From Mya arenaria (taxonomy: Eukaryota; Mollusca; Bivalvia; Myida; Myidae): 64,000 bases of DNA. The translations under genes were made by a program, and so were the position numbers. Location: assembly GCF_026914265.1 (NCBI RefSeq), contig NC_069136.1, positions 49,336,381-49,400,380 on the forward strand, given 5' to 3'. Under the pieces are notes generated by a model. It was not told the origin of the DNA, made no database searches, and saw only the letters and a list, made by a program, of their open reading frames with translations. Below are positions 34,201 through 44,227 of the stretch, in pieces; the stretch's first letter is position 1; each line of letters begins with the position of its first letter.

Positions 34201-37200
34201 TTTTGCGAATAAGTACTTGAGAATATTGAGTAGCCAGTAGTGTTAAGAAACTGTTGATGTCAAGAGTCTTAAAATAGTGAGTAACTTGAGGTAATAAGTA
34301 CCTTCAAGTTGTGAGCACCTTCAAATAGTGAGTACCTTTAAGCAGTGCGTTTCTTTAAGTGGTTAGAACAATTAAATAGAGAGCACCTTAAATTATGTAG
34401 TACCTTCAAGTGGTGCGTTATTTCAAGTATGAGTAATGAGAAACCTGAGGTAGTGAGTACCTTTAAGTTTTAAGTGCCTTCAAATACTGAGTACCTTTAG
34501 TTATTAAGTACACTCAAATAGTGAGTACATTGAAGTAAGTAGCTTCAAATACTGAGTACCTTTAGTTATTATTTACACTCAAATAGTTAGTAGATTGAAG
34601 TATTAAGTGCCTTCAAATAGTAAGTACCTTTAGTTGTTAAGTACATTCAAACAGTGAGTACATTGAAGTATTAAGTACCTTCAGATAGTGAGTAGATTAA
34701 AGTATTAAGTATCTTCAAACAGTGAGTACATTGAAGTATTAAGTACATTCAAACAGTGAGTACATTGAAGTATTAAGTACCTTCAAATAGTGAGTACATT
34801 GAAGTATAAAGTATCTTCAAATACTGAGTACATTGAAGTATAAAGTATCTTCAAATAGTGAGTACATTGAAGTATAAAGTATCTTCAAATACTGAGTACA
34901 TTGAAGTATAAAGTATCTTCAAATACTGAGTACATTGAAGTATAAAGTATCTTCAAATACTGAGTACATTGAAGTATAAAGTATCTTCAAATAGTGAGTA
35001 CATTGAAGTATAAAGTATCTTCAAACAGTGAGTACATTGAAGTATTAAGTACCTTCAAACAGTGAGTACATTGAAGTATTAAGTACCTTCAAACAGTGAG
35101 TACATTGAAGTATAAAGTACCTTCAAACAGTGAGTACATTGAAGTATTAAGTACCTTCAAACAGTGAGTACATTGAAGTATTAAGTACCTTCAAACAGTG
35201 AGTACATTGAAGTATAAAGTACCTTCAAACAGTGAGTACATTGAAGTATAAAGTACCTTCAAACAGTGAGTACATTGAAGTATTAAGTATCTTCAAATAG
35301 TGAGTACATTGAAGTATAAAGTACCTTCAAACAGTGAGTACATTGAAGTATTAAGTACCTTCAAACAGTGAGTACATTGAAGTATTAAGTACCTTCAAAC
35401 AGTGAGTACATTGAAGTATAAAGTACCTTCAAACAGTGAGTACATTGAAGTATAAAGTACCTTCAAATAGTGAGTACATTGAAGTATAAAGTATCTTCAA
35501 ATAGTGAGTACATTGAAGTATAAAGTATCTTCAAACAGTGAGTACATTGAAGTATTAAGTACCTTCAAACAGTGAGTACATTGAAGTATTAAGTACCTTC
35601 AAACAGTGAGTACATTGAAGTATAAAGTACCTTCAAATAGTGAGTACATTGAAGTATAAAGTACCTTCAAACAGTGAGTACATTGAAGTATTAAGTACCT
35701 TCAAATAGTGAGTAAATTGAAGTATTAAGTACCTTCAAACAGTGAGTACATTGAAGTATAAAGTACCTTCAAATAGTGAGTACATTGAAGTATAAAGTAC
35801 CTTCAAATAGTGAGTACATTGAAGTATAAAGTACCTTCAAGTACTGAGTACATTGAAGTATAAAGTACCTTCAAACAGTGAGTACATTGAAGTATAAAGT
35901 ACCTTCAAATAGTGAGTACATTGAAGTATAAAGTACCTTCAAACAGTGAGTACATTGAAGTATTAAGTACCTTCAAACAGTGAGTACATTGAAGTATAAA
36001 GTACCTTCAAATAGTGAGTACATTGAAGTATTAAGTACCTTCAAACAGTGAGTACATTGAAGTATAAAGTACCTTCAAATAGTGAGTACATTGAAGTATA
36101 AAGTACCTTCAAATACTGAGTACATTGAAGTATAAAGTACCTTCAAACAGTGAGTACATTGAAGTATAAAGTACCTTCAAATAGTGAGTACATTGAAGTA
36201 TAAAGTACCTTCAAACAGTGAGTACATTGAAGTATTAAGTACCTTCAAACAGTGAGTACATTGAAGTATAAAGTACCTTCAAATAGTGAGTACATTGAAG
36301 TATAAAGTACCTTCAAACAGTGAGTACATTGAAGTATTAAGTACCTTCAAACAGTGAGTACATTGAAGTATTAAGTACCTTCAAACAGTGAGTACATTGA
36401 AGTATAAAGTACCTTCAAATAGTGAGTACATTGAAGTATAAAGTACCTTCAAACAGTGAGTACATTGAAGTATAAAGTACCTTCAAATACTGAGTACATT
36501 GAAGTATAAAGTACCTTCAAACAGTGAGTACATTGAAGTATAAAGTACCTTCAAATAGTGAGTACATTGAAGTATTAAGTACCTTCAAACAGTGAGTACA
36601 TTGAAGTATTAAGTACCTTCAGATAGTGAGTAGATTAAAGTATTAAGTATCTTCAAACAGTGAGTACATTGAAGTATTAAGTACATTCAAACAGTGAGTA
36701 CATTGAAGTATTAAGTACCTTCAAATAGTGAGTACATTGAAGTATAAAGTATCTTCAAATACTGAGTACATTGAAGTATAAAGTATCTTCAAATAGTGAG
36801 TACATTGAAGTATAAAGTATCTTCAAATACTGAGTACATTGAAGTATAAAGTATCTTCAAATACTGAGTACATTGAAGTATAAAGTATCTTCAAATACTG
36901 AGTACATTGAAGTATAAAGTATCTTCAAATAGTGAGTACATTGAAGTATAAAGTATCTTCAAACAGTGAGTACATTGAAGTATTAAGTACCTTCAAACAG
37001 TGAGTACATTGAAGTATTAAGTACCTTCAAACAGTGAGTACATTGAAGTATAAAGTACCTTCAAACAGTGAGTACATTGAAGTATTAAGTACCTTCAAAC
37101 AGTGAGTACATTGAAGTATTAAGTACCTTCAAACAGTGAGTACATTGAAGTATAAAGTACCTTCAAACAGTGAGTACATTGAAGTATAAAGTACCTTCAA

Positions 37201-40200
37201 ACAGTGAGTACATTGAAGTATTAAGTATCTTCAAATAGTGAGTACATTGAAGTATAAAGTACCTTCAAACAGTGAGTACATTGAAGTATTAAGTACCTTC
37301 AAACAGTGAGTACATTGAAGTATTAAGTACCTTCAAACAGTGAGTACATTGAAGTATAAAGTACCTTCAAACAGTGAGTACATTGAAGTATAAAGTACCT
37401 TCAAATAGTGAGTACATTGAAGTATAAAGTATCTTCAAATAGTGAGTACATTGAAGTATAAAGTATCTTCAAACAGTGAGTACATTGAAGTATTAAGTAC
37501 CTTCAAACAGTGAGTACATTGAAGTATTAAGTACCTTCAAACAGTGAGTACATTGAAGTATAAAGTACCTTCAAATAGTGAGTACATTGAAGTATAAAGT
37601 ACCTTCAAACAGTGAGTACATTGAAGTATTAAGTACCTTCAAATAGTGAGTAAATTGAAGTATTAAGTACCTTCAAACAGTGAGTACATTGAAGTATAAA
37701 GTACCTTCAAATAGTGAGTACATTGAAGTATAAAGTACCTTCAAATAGTGAGTACATTGAAGTATAAAGTACCTTCAAGTACTGAGTACATTGAAGTATA
37801 AAGTACCTTCAAACAGTGAGTACATTGAAGTATAAAGTACCTTCAAATAGTGAGTACATTGAAGTATAAAGTACCTTCAAACAGTGAGTACATTGAAGTA
37901 TTAAGTACCTTCAAACAGTGAGTACATTGAAGTATAAAGTACCTTCAAATAGTGAGTACATTGAAGTATTAAGTACCTTCAAACAGTGAGTACATTGAAG
38001 TATAAAGTACCTTCAAATAGTGAGTACATTGAAGTATAAAGTACCTTCAAATACTGAGTACATTGAAGTATAAAGTACCTTCAAACAGTGAGTACATTGA
38101 AGTATAAAGTACCTTCAAATAGTGAGTACATTGAAGTATAAAGTACCTTCAAACAGTGAGTACATTGAAGTATTAAGTACCTTCAAACAGTGAGTACATT
38201 GAAGTATAAAGTACCTTCAAATAGTGAGTACATTGAAGTATAAAGTACCTTCAAACAGTGAGTACATTGAAGTATTAAGTACCTTCAAACAGTGAGTACA
38301 TTGAAGTATTAAGTACCTTCAAACAGTGAGTACATTGAAGTATAAAGTACCTTCAAATAGTGAGTACATTGAAGTATAAAGTACCTTCAAACAGTGAGTA
38401 CATTGAAGTATAAAGTACCTTCAAATACTGAGTACATTGAAGTATAAAGTACCTTCAAACAGTGAGTACATTGAAGTATAAAGTACCTTCAAATAGTGAG
38501 TACATTGAAGTATTAAGTACCTTCAAACAGTGAGTACATTGAAGTATAAAGTACCTTCAAATAGTGAGTACATTGAAGTATAAAGTACCTTCAAATAGTG
38601 AGTACATTGAGTTATTAAGTACACTCAAATAGTGAGTAAATTGAAGTATTAAGTACCGTCAAATACTGAGTACCTTTAGTTATTAAGTACACTCAAATAG
38701 TGAGTAAATTGAAGTATTAAGTACACTCAAATAGTGAGTACCTTTAGTTAATAAGTACACTCAAATACTGAGTACCTTTAGTTAATAAGTACACTCAAAT
38801 AGTGAGTACATTGAAGTATTTAGTACCTTCAAATACTGAGTACCTTTAGTTATTAAGTACACTCAAATAGTGAGAACATTGAAGTATTTAGTACCTTCAA
38901 GTAGTGAGTACATTCATGAAACGTTCATTTCTTTTTTTTTCCCGACGACAAACTTTTCGTCCAGGGCTTATGTCTCCAATTTGGGTTCATGCACAAGTGT
39001 CTGTCGTAATTGTAAATGACCATTAATAATTAAAACAGTTGTCTATAAGCTTTTACCATTCACATGTGACACGGATATTTTCAAACAGTTTCTGTACATG
39101 TTATAAACCAAACTATTTTAAAAGGACTGGTCCCTGGTTGTGAGTCTAGAGTCAAAACTTCTTTTAGAAATAAAACGATACACCTCCATAATATTATAAA
39201 TACATGTACAATTAGGTACGCAACCTTAATCTAGTTTTAAACTCAAAAAATCTACAATTTCAATGATCTGGCCTACTTAATGGAACGAATAAATGGGGAA
39301 ATGGGTCAAATGTAATTCATGTTTCGGTAGTTCAGTCATATGATATGTACGAAACAGACGAGATCATTCACATACTCGTTAGGTTGATACTCAACACCAA
39401 TTTAAGGATATTGGTTTCAGGGGCATATCCAGGGTTTGACGAAAGAGTGGGCATAACTTAGGGGCGTAACATTTTGACTTGCTCACCTCCCTCAAAACCG
39501 TAATTGATTGGCAGGGGATTTTTTGGGGGTATTCCCCAAAGAGAAAAATTTACCAATTTCTAGTTGAAAATGGTGAATTATGGCCGTATTTTATTACTTT
39601 GTTCTCTTATATAAAATGAAAAGTAAACTTGGACGATTTATGGGTGAGGGCGCACGCAAGGTGCTCCCGCCCTGGATCCGCTAGTGGACTTCAGCTTGTT
39701 AATATTTCATTAAAACATTCACTTGCTGTCTGTTTTGTTTGATTTAAGGACATGACCGCAATCAATGTCCTTGTTATTTACACTTTTATTGATATCCCCT
39801 TATTTATTATTATCGTTAAAACTTATTGGTAAGGTTTTACGTCGCCAGGACCTTCATCCGCTACGAAATAATGATGGCCATTTACTATTTAAATTGTCGT
39901 ATCAGTTGCTTTGTTTTAGATTACAAACACCAAATACATGATCATACATTAATAAAACTGATTTTGAAACAAAATTTAAGAGGTTATCTATCAAGCTTCA
40001 GTGACTTCGGTGTTAAAATAATAGAAGCGGGGGTCATGTGCTTCGTTTGAAAATTTATGTGAAAAGCGCGGACATTGATGAGATGGGTTTTTTTCTGTCC
40101 TTATATGATGACTTACTGTGAATGTATGCTGTGTTTCAAGGAAAGGTTCCATGCTCCTGATCGTGGACTGTGACACCAAGAAGGGCGGCATGTCCCTCGA

Positions 40201-40351
40201 CACGAACTTCCTGTGTGACTATGGCAACGAGCCCGGCGGTCCCGTCCTCGCTCACGAGATCCGCTACCCCGGGGGAGACTGTACTTCCGATATCTGGCTC
40301 GCTGAGCCGGAAACTGCGCAGAAAGGTGCGCAGCCAAAATCGCGCATGTAG
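16218..40351 (+). CDS. SELENBP1: Selenium-binding protein 1 / methanethiol oxidase, 10 exons
   Basis: Joining 16218-16221, 18683-18849, 19406-19591, 25623-25740, 27192-27371, 29797-29978, 31051-31251, 33393-33458, 33702-33847 and 40141-40351 gives a 486-residue protein; every phase matches. It follows the SELENBP1 family end to end: [10 protein letters not shown] near the N-terminus, [17 protein letters not shown] (CSSC at 79-82), [64 protein letters not shown] and the near-terminal [16 protein letters not shown]. Human SELENBP1 (472 aa) is a cytosolic methanethiol oxidase making H2S, H2O2 and formaldehyde, and has also been linked to selenium binding. No signal peptide is seen, as expected. 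The C-terminus runs about 15 residues past the usual DIW end. A Gly occupies the position I recall as the selenium-linked Cys57 of the human protein. Identity is very secure; the exact C-terminus and the minute first exon are less so. Confidence 0.93.
16580..16935. repeat. 70-bp tandem repeat, 5 copies, SELENBP1 intron 1
   Basis: Unit starts CTCCAGCTACATAATGAATG and includes CAATAATTTATTATTTGACA. Copies are nearly identical (TTCCCC/GTCCC and AATGAA/AATGAG variants), implying recent expansion. Confidence 0.95.
18364..18660 (+). pseudogene. Two decayed tandem copies of SELENBP1 exon 2 region
   Basis: Copy B (about 18519-18650) has ACGCTCCGTCCCTAGTCGCC, AGAAACGGAGCG and CTACATTCCGTGTATAA, matching exon 2's ATGCCTCGCCCCTGGACGCC, AGAAACGGCCCG and CTACATTCCGTGTATAA. 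Copy A (about 18364-18515) is older: GTACGCCCGCACCTGGAT and ATATTGCATATTCCATAC. Spacing is about 150 bases. Neither keeps an intact acceptor and frame. Confidence 0.75.
18683..18849 (+). CDS. SELENBP1: SELENBP1 exon 2
   Basis: Acceptor CCTTTCAG, donor CAG|GTTTGT. Encodes residues 2-57 with [25 protein letters not shown] and [10 protein letters not shown]. Two decayed copies of its first half lie just upstream. Confidence 0.93.
19406..19591 (+). CDS. SELENBP1: SELENBP1 exon 3
   Basis: 62 codons in phase 0, acceptor TTTTGCAG, donor ACG|GTATAC. Carries the conserved [17 protein letters not shown] segment with the CSSC motif and VYVVDTGTD. Confidence 0.95.
20585..20792. mobile_element. Small hAT-like inverted-repeat element
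   Basis: Left CAGGCGCGTAGCTGCC and right GCTAGCTACGCCCCTG are imperfect inverted repeats of the CAGGGGCGTAGC type. Non-coding; in SELENBP1 intron 3. Confidence 0.5.
20793..21760. other. AT-rich intron 3 sequence
   Basis: No feature recognised before the 36-bp array. Confidence 0.4.
21768..22860. repeat. 36-bp minisatellite, about 30 copies, tRNA/SINE-like unit
   Basis: Unit GTGTCCGCCCCTCAGATATG plus GGATCGAATGGTTAAG. Some units lack a C, shifting the frame, so the many ORFs here are artefacts. The unit reads like part of a tRNA-derived SINE head (GTGTCCGCC...ATCGAA), compare GAGTCCGCC...TTCGAT in the SINE at 4283-4469. Confidence 0.9.
23171..24540. mobile_element. pearl/CvA-like non-autonomous element with 180-bp core repeats
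   Basis: Starts TATGCCCCCGAAGGTGGGCA, followed by a CCGTCCGTCCGTCTGT microsatellite, the complement of an (ACRG)n tract. Core repeats of about 180 bases follow at 23267, 23447, 23627, 23807, 24017 and 24199, each with GTAACTTTCCC and GTCAAGGTCACACTTAG. It ends with GGGGGCATTCGTCACATACT and GTGACAGCTCTTG. A left arm, (ACRG)n tract, tandem core and right arm is the layout described for bivalve pearl elements, later linked to Helitron/Helentron transposition. A second left arm is embedded at 23923. Confidence 0.8.
24746..25440. repeat. 43-bp minisatellite, about 15 copies, SELENBP1 intron 3
   Basis: Unit TAGCCTCTTCCGAGATAAAA plus GAGCTAGTGAACCACACATTGCC, diverging toward the right end. Ends about 180 bases before exon 4. 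Confidence 0.92.
25623..25740 (+). CDS. SELENBP1: SELENBP1 exon 4
   Basis: Acceptor CTCGTGCAG, donor AGAG|GTAGAT. Encodes [10 protein letters not shown] and the invariant-looking [14 protein letters not shown] with STMGD. Confidence 0.95.
26256..26344. repeat. Near-perfect hairpin palindrome
   Basis: Two arms of about 43 bases meet at CATACAC|TGTATG. Arms read TAGTTACTTAAA...ATTCAAAATCAAAACATA and its inverse. Probably a minimal MITE or foldback element. Confidence 0.85.
27192..27371 (+). CDS. SELENBP1: SELENBP1 exon 5
   Basis: Acceptor TTGACAG, and a weak donor (ACG|GTTCGT). Encodes [35 protein letters not shown] and ends FDPKDVEN. The stretch coding ISTGWG appears to have seeded the following minisatellite. 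Confidence 0.93.
27396..29145. repeat. 33-bp minisatellite (about 45 copies) derived from exon 5, SELENBP1 intron 5
   Basis: Unit GGTACGGGCTGGGGACCC plus TTTATCGAGGGTGAT. Being a multiple of three it gives long false ORFs ([11 protein letters not shown] repeated). The first degenerate copy, CATAATTAGTACGGGACGGG at 27399, lies about 30 bases past exon 5 and resembles the exon's CATGATCAGCACGGGCTGGG. Confidence 0.9.
29500..29783. mobile_element. GC-rich inverted-repeat MITE, family A, abutting SELENBP1 exon 6
   Basis: Ends TTATGCACCAGTCAATTGTA and CATTTGACTGGTGCATAA, each continuing into ACCACGGCCCCCAGGTCCGG or its inverse. The interior is CCCCG-rich and non-coding. Only 13 bases separate it from exon 6. 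Confidence 0.85.
29797..29978 (+). CDS. SELENBP1: SELENBP1 exon 6
   Basis: Acceptor AACTTCAG, donor CCC|GTATGC. Encodes [29 protein letters not shown] and [19 protein letters not shown] ends only 13 bases before the exon. Confidence 0.95.
30087..30219. mobile_element. Tc1/pogo-like MITE
   Basis: AGTGCAGTCGAAACTCGCTA and ATAGCGAGTTTTTACTGTA form inverted termini, and the interior carries repeated TCGAGATAA words. This resembles the CAGTCGAA-type termini of pogo/Tigger-like MITEs. Confidence 0.65.
30803..30898. repeat. Tandem duplication of 45 bp
   Basis: AGTATAATTCCATTTCTTTT continuing to GTAGTACCAATGTTC occurs twice in a row with one difference. Confidence 0.9.
30950..31022 (+). pseudogene. 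Decayed copy of SELENBP1 exon 7 start
   Basis: TAACAAC...GGTAAGAAAATTGTGGGCTGGC...ATTCTACCGG parallels TAACAAC...AGTAAGAAAGTGGAGGGCTGGA...GCTTCCGG at the start of exon 7, about 90 bases downstream. The copy includes the intron edge and first third of the exon, with an internal deletion. Confidence 0.65.
31051..31251 (+). CDS. SELENBP1: SELENBP1 exon 7
   Basis: 67 codons in phase 0, acceptor AACAACAG, donor CAG|GTAGGG. Encodes [20 protein letters not shown] and [15 protein letters not shown], the most conserved block of the family. A decayed copy of its 5' part sits directly upstream. Confidence 0.95.
31528..32783. mobile_element. Inverted-repeat element with a second inverted repeat nested inside
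   Basis: Outer ends CTTAAAGCGACAGTCCGCAA and TTTTGCGGACTGTCGCTTTA. Inner pair at 31758 (GGCGATACTATTTCCCGGTC) and 32588 (GACCGGGAAATAGTATCGCC). No transposase frame. In SELENBP1 intron 7. Confidence 0.8.
32791..33272. mobile_element. Inverted-repeat MITE
   Basis: Left TGTGTATACCACGTGATAAA and right ACGTCACGTGGTATACACA are inverted, with further matching GGAAGGCAATATT / AATATTGCCTTCC. It directly follows the previous element and ends about 120 bases before exon 8. Confidence 0.8.
33393..33458 (+). CDS. SELENBP1: SELENBP1 exon 8
   Basis: 22 codons, acceptor AATTGCAG, donor AAG|GTCAGT. Encodes [20 protein letters not shown], matching the family's LGGSI segment. Confidence 0.93.
33702..33847 (+). 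CDS. SELENBP1: SELENBP1 exon 9
   Basis: Acceptor CAATTTCAG, donor GCGA|GTAAGT. Encodes [30 protein letters not shown] and WDKQFYPDM. Its 3' end with donor is duplicated twice downstream. Confidence 0.95.
33909..34220 (+). pseudogene. Two decayed copies of SELENBP1 exon 9 3' end with donor
   Basis: 33909-33966 (TCTCTCTTC, TTCTACCCGTACAGATGCGA, GAGTGCC) and 34155-34220 (CTTGGGACACAAAGTTC, TTGCGAATAAGTAC) parallel the end of exon 9 (TCTCTCTTC, CCTGGGACAAACAATTC, TTCTACCCGGACATGTGCGA, GTAAGTACC). Both include the donor position. Confidence 0.7.
34225..38915. repeat. 34-bp satellite array (about 137 units) with higher-order repeat, SELENBP1 intron 9
   Basis: Unit GTACCTTCAAACAGTGAGTA plus CATTGAAGTATTAA. 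Variants (ACAG/ATAG/ATACT; TATTAA/TATAAA; ACCTT/ATCTT) recur in fixed order. Marker units at 34681, 35701 and 35838 recur 1,938 bases later at 36619, 37639 and 37776, so a block of 57 units has been duplicated. Edges are degenerate. Confidence 0.95.
39418..39687. mobile_element. hAT-like MITE, family B (inverted)
   Basis: Ends AGGGGCATATCCAGG and CCTGGATCCGCTAGTGG. Internal words such as AACTTAGGGGCGTAAC match the inverse of the copy at 12558. Confidence 0.7.
40141..40351 (+). CDS. SELENBP1: SELENBP1 exon 10 with stop codon
   Basis: Acceptor GTTTCAAG. Encodes [28 protein letters not shown] and [16 protein letters not shown], then [17 protein letters not shown] and TAG at 40349. An in-phase donor-like AAAG|GTGCGC at about 40326 leaves open a further exon instead of this tail. 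Confidence 0.85.
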
Positions 40352-40626
40352 GGCGCTTGCAAGTGCGCGAAAGTAGCGCAGTCATCGAATTCATGCCTTT
40401 CTAGTCGCTTCTTTGATTTAATTTGCAATTTTTGGTGACTATCGATGAATTGATTATGTAAATGAAAGAAATCCATTTGACACCTGAAGAATTAAGCATT
40501 CTTGGTTCATGGTTTGATTTCATTCGATTTATAGAATTTCAAACATACTATAAATGTTTTACCAGTATGTATAAACGAACATTGTAATCTGTTATATTGC
40601 AGCGTAAATGTTCAGCTGAGTTGGTA

Positions 40627-40638
40627 AATAAATAAATA
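40627..40638 (+). terminator. Candidate polyadenylation signal of SELENBP1
   Basis: AATAAATAAATA about 280 bases after the stop codon. It is the first overlapping AATAAA pair seen downstream. Confidence 0.45.
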
Positions 40639-41136
40639 TATTTTATACACATTTGGTCTTGCAGTGGATAAATTATATACGCTTGATATATCGTGTGGAT
40701 GGATTTCATTTAATAAATAACACATTCATTATCTGCTTTTGAACACGTCAACTTACTAACCGCTGTGCATTTGTGATATCATTTAGCACGAAATTTAACC
40801 TCTTACCTATATATTATTAATTACAGTAAAGGTATTTCAGTTACTAACACACAAGCTGATACGATCTTGGTGCACTATTTGATCTATATCTTAGATTCTT
40901 CAAACAAACAGCTTATAGAACTTCTACCTCATGGCGTTTGTAGTTTAGTGCGCTTTGCCTGCATTTCTATTATCGTATTCATCGATCAATGATCATTTGA
41001 AAGATAAGGCCACTGTTATTTACATTGCTGTTGCATCAATTAATTAGGAGTATGATGATGTCAACAAAGAAATGTTTTGTAATATGGTTTATAAATAGTC
41101 CAGATATTCTTAAACAGATTTTACGTAGCATCGTAC

Positions 41137-41276
41137 AGGGGAATGAACTCTGTTTCGATTGATCCTAGCTGGCTTTAGATATTAGTGATATGTAGCCTCA
41201 ATTATAACCTTTCAATTTAGGTCACATACCACTAATTCTTACTAAACGAAACCGAGTCACGAGTTCATTCCCCTTG
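41137..41276. mobile_element. Small inverted-repeat element (MITE)
   Basis: AGGGGAATGAACTCTGTTTCG and its inverse CGAAACCGAGTCACGAGTTC ATTCCCCTT bracket about 140 bases. Confidence 0.65.
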
Positions 41277-43639
41277 TCACAGTTGCGTTAGTATTAACTA
41301 AGACCTTCATGTGAAGGGTTTATTACAATTTCTTTCAATAGTATTTCCTTATGCTATATTGTAATTCTAAATCTAATTTGCTGTAGTAATGGGCTTTTGC
41401 ACACCTTTTAAAAAAGAAGTTGATAGTTAATGCGATGCCGTGTCATTGTTCCATCCTTTATTATTGTTTGCAAGTGAACAAAGGAAAGGGTACTTAACAA
41501 TCAGGCACGATCATAATGACGGTCAATTTGTACTGCCCCAAAACTGACCTCAAATAGTAATCGTAAGCACTACCAAGAGTTTTGCATGTCACAATGCCGT
41601 TCTTGTGAGCGTAATTAAAAGTCCTTAAAGTAATTTTTAATTGGTCGATTGATAAGAAATCATGCAAATTGCCCCATCTGCAGAAGTTCGTTCCTTCATC
41701 AAATCAAACGCCAAATCGCTGATGCATGCAGTTGGCTTAATTGATGATGGGTGTCGATCGACATGTCGTAGATACAGCATTAGCCATTTGATATGAATGC
41801 TTCTTGACGGATTTTGGGCGGACATAAAGCCACTTGAATTGCTAAAATAATTTGCAACCAGTACTTACAGCATGGTCACAGCACATGAGTTTATATTTCA
41901 TCTCTTTTGTTGTATGGCCACATGTTATGCCTTTGTAATATGGTCATCACGTATTCTTCTGTATTACACATGTGTATTATAAATCATATTACATTGCTGT
42001 GTTTCGATTGATTAAAAAGTATATCACCCCTGTTAACAAATATATTGGCAAAAAAACTGCATAATTGGCTATATTTAGTCACGTTTATTTCTTATTTTGT
42101 ATTTATGATGACGATTTATTTAAATTCAGCAGTATTTTTCTAAATCTTTAGAGCAATGCGTGATATTTCGTCTTGACTACGTCAAAACCAATTTAAAAGA
42201 ATTTTGGTTCTTATTTTGTTTAAACAGGAAATGACGTCATGAAAATATAACACATGATGACGTCATCACACCATTGAACACTTCACGTCGGCAACCACGA
42301 TTTGAAGTTAATTCTTACTGGATAGAGATCATTTAAGTATACATTTTTTTTGTAAACAGAATTAAGTAATTAAAATGATGGGATTCATCTGTTGTTTTAA
42401 ATTATACGGGTACAACATTTCTGTTATGTATGTAGCGCAGAAATTGGTATTGCGTTGTGGTATACGGCCCATCACTAGAGCAGGTGAAGCAGGTTGGTTG
42501 TTTTTGCTAAATATTACTAGAAAAACCATGTAATAAAAAAGAATCTAACACTCGTTATAATATATTACACAATTTTATTCGACACTGGCCTAAGGCTCGC
42601 TTACTAACAGATTTCCTGAACTTGTTGAATGAAATTGAGTATTGTATGACAGCTCGTGACAGAATCTTTATATGCATCATACATTGCATGTAACCTCTCT
42701 CGCCATCAACATATATATATGATATATATGATTGAACTACTCTACTAATGAGCAAAACTAATGTTAATATAGATAGAATGGTGATTGTTACTTTTCTGCT
42801 GGCACTGTCGTAAACGTTGAAAAAAATGTTGAATACAATCGTTTGTCAAGAATAAAAACATAGTACTGTATAGTGTTAGGCTTTCAGCCAAGTGTTAACG
42901 AATCTGTTTAATTCAAGTACTATTAGGTTTCAACTGCCACACTTGATATTGTTACGAAGGGTCATAAGGTCGTTTTTCATTTTATTTTTCAGAATAAAGA
43001 AGAAGAAAAAAGCTACTAGAACGCATGCGTTGTATGTGTTTTTTTATGAAACTCTTAAAAAACTTGAATATTTCCAGTGGACATAGTCGAAGTCAACTAA
43101 GGCATGAAGAAATGTTAGTTTCCACAAACACGACCGACCCTATTTTCCCCGTAGTTTTTTTTGTATTTCGTAATTCCCTAAAGGAATTTTCCCCTTTTAT
43201 ATTTTAAAATATCTACAAAAGGGACGCACCCTGATATAGTTCGATTTTGAACAGAATCCCTGTTCTCAAAAAACAAACAAAAAAAAACTGAAAAAAAAAA
43301 CTACCTACCATATTTTATTTGGAGACGTTAGTGGAAGTCAAACTAAGAAGTTTTTGGGGGCCCTATGTTCTGAACTGCCAAAATTTGGATCAAACGTGTT
43401 CTTAGTTAAATTTTCACATCCAACGTTCAAACAATTGTGCGATCATAGTTTGTTTCCATGTGTTGTCTTCGTGTGCAAGTATGCATCTAAACAAATGACC
43501 ACCAGGATGTTTTATATTATGTTATATATAATCAGTAATTCTATAGCCCTTTATTGTGTTACAAGGTAGTGTATAGTCTTTTTTAACTATCATACCACTT
43601 GGTACTTTTAAAAGTATATTGTATTATTGTTTTTTGTCT

Positions 43640-43885
43640 TAAAAAAAAACATAACAATAAATAGCTTACAAAGTATTGAATTATTTTCTCCATTATTTTA
43701 ATAGCATAATTATATGTAACTATATTTTAAAGATATAACAATGAATAGCTTATAAAGTATTGATTTTTTCCCATTATTTAGCATAATTATATGTAACTAT
43801 ATTTTAAATATATTACAATAAATAGCTAACAAAGTATTGGATTATTGTTTCCACTATGAAGTATAGTTATATGTAACTATATGTT
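43640..43885. repeat. Degenerate tandem repeat, about 3 copies
   Basis: CAATAAATAGCTTACAAAGT and ATAATTATATGTAACTATAT recur about every 70-85 bases. Confidence 0.75.
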
Positions 43886-44227
43886 GCATATTTCCAATGT
43901 CTTTATCGTGTTTTGAATACAATTTTGCAATGACAATACTATGGTTCAAAATACCAACACAACTCAACTATAACGATGGTAATTACATTTAACAATACAG
44001 AGATACATAGTAAATATAAATGCTCCAAATATGTGAGGGATATGTGGTGTTTGATTGCTGACGTAATAGAAGTTTCCGAATTATTGTCAATGCCAGTGGA
44101 CAGAGAAATATTCTTGCGCGGAACATACAGATATATGTGTTTCAATAAAGCTGTTTGAATGTTTCAGACATAAATACATACCTTCCTGAAGCGGCCATAT
44201 GTGTTTCATAAATACATACCTTCCTGA

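Larger units (their letters stand above)
40640..44150. other. Intergenic region between SELENBP1 and the satellite/LINE block
   Basis: AT-rich. Contains a 140-base inverted-repeat element and a short tandem repeat (listed separately). The short ORFs lack splice context and codon character. Confidence 0.4.

Noticed and set aside
34225..38915. CRISPR-like regular repeat spacing
   Set aside because: Units are contiguous 34-mers with no unique spacers, in an intron of a eukaryotic gene; it is a satellite.
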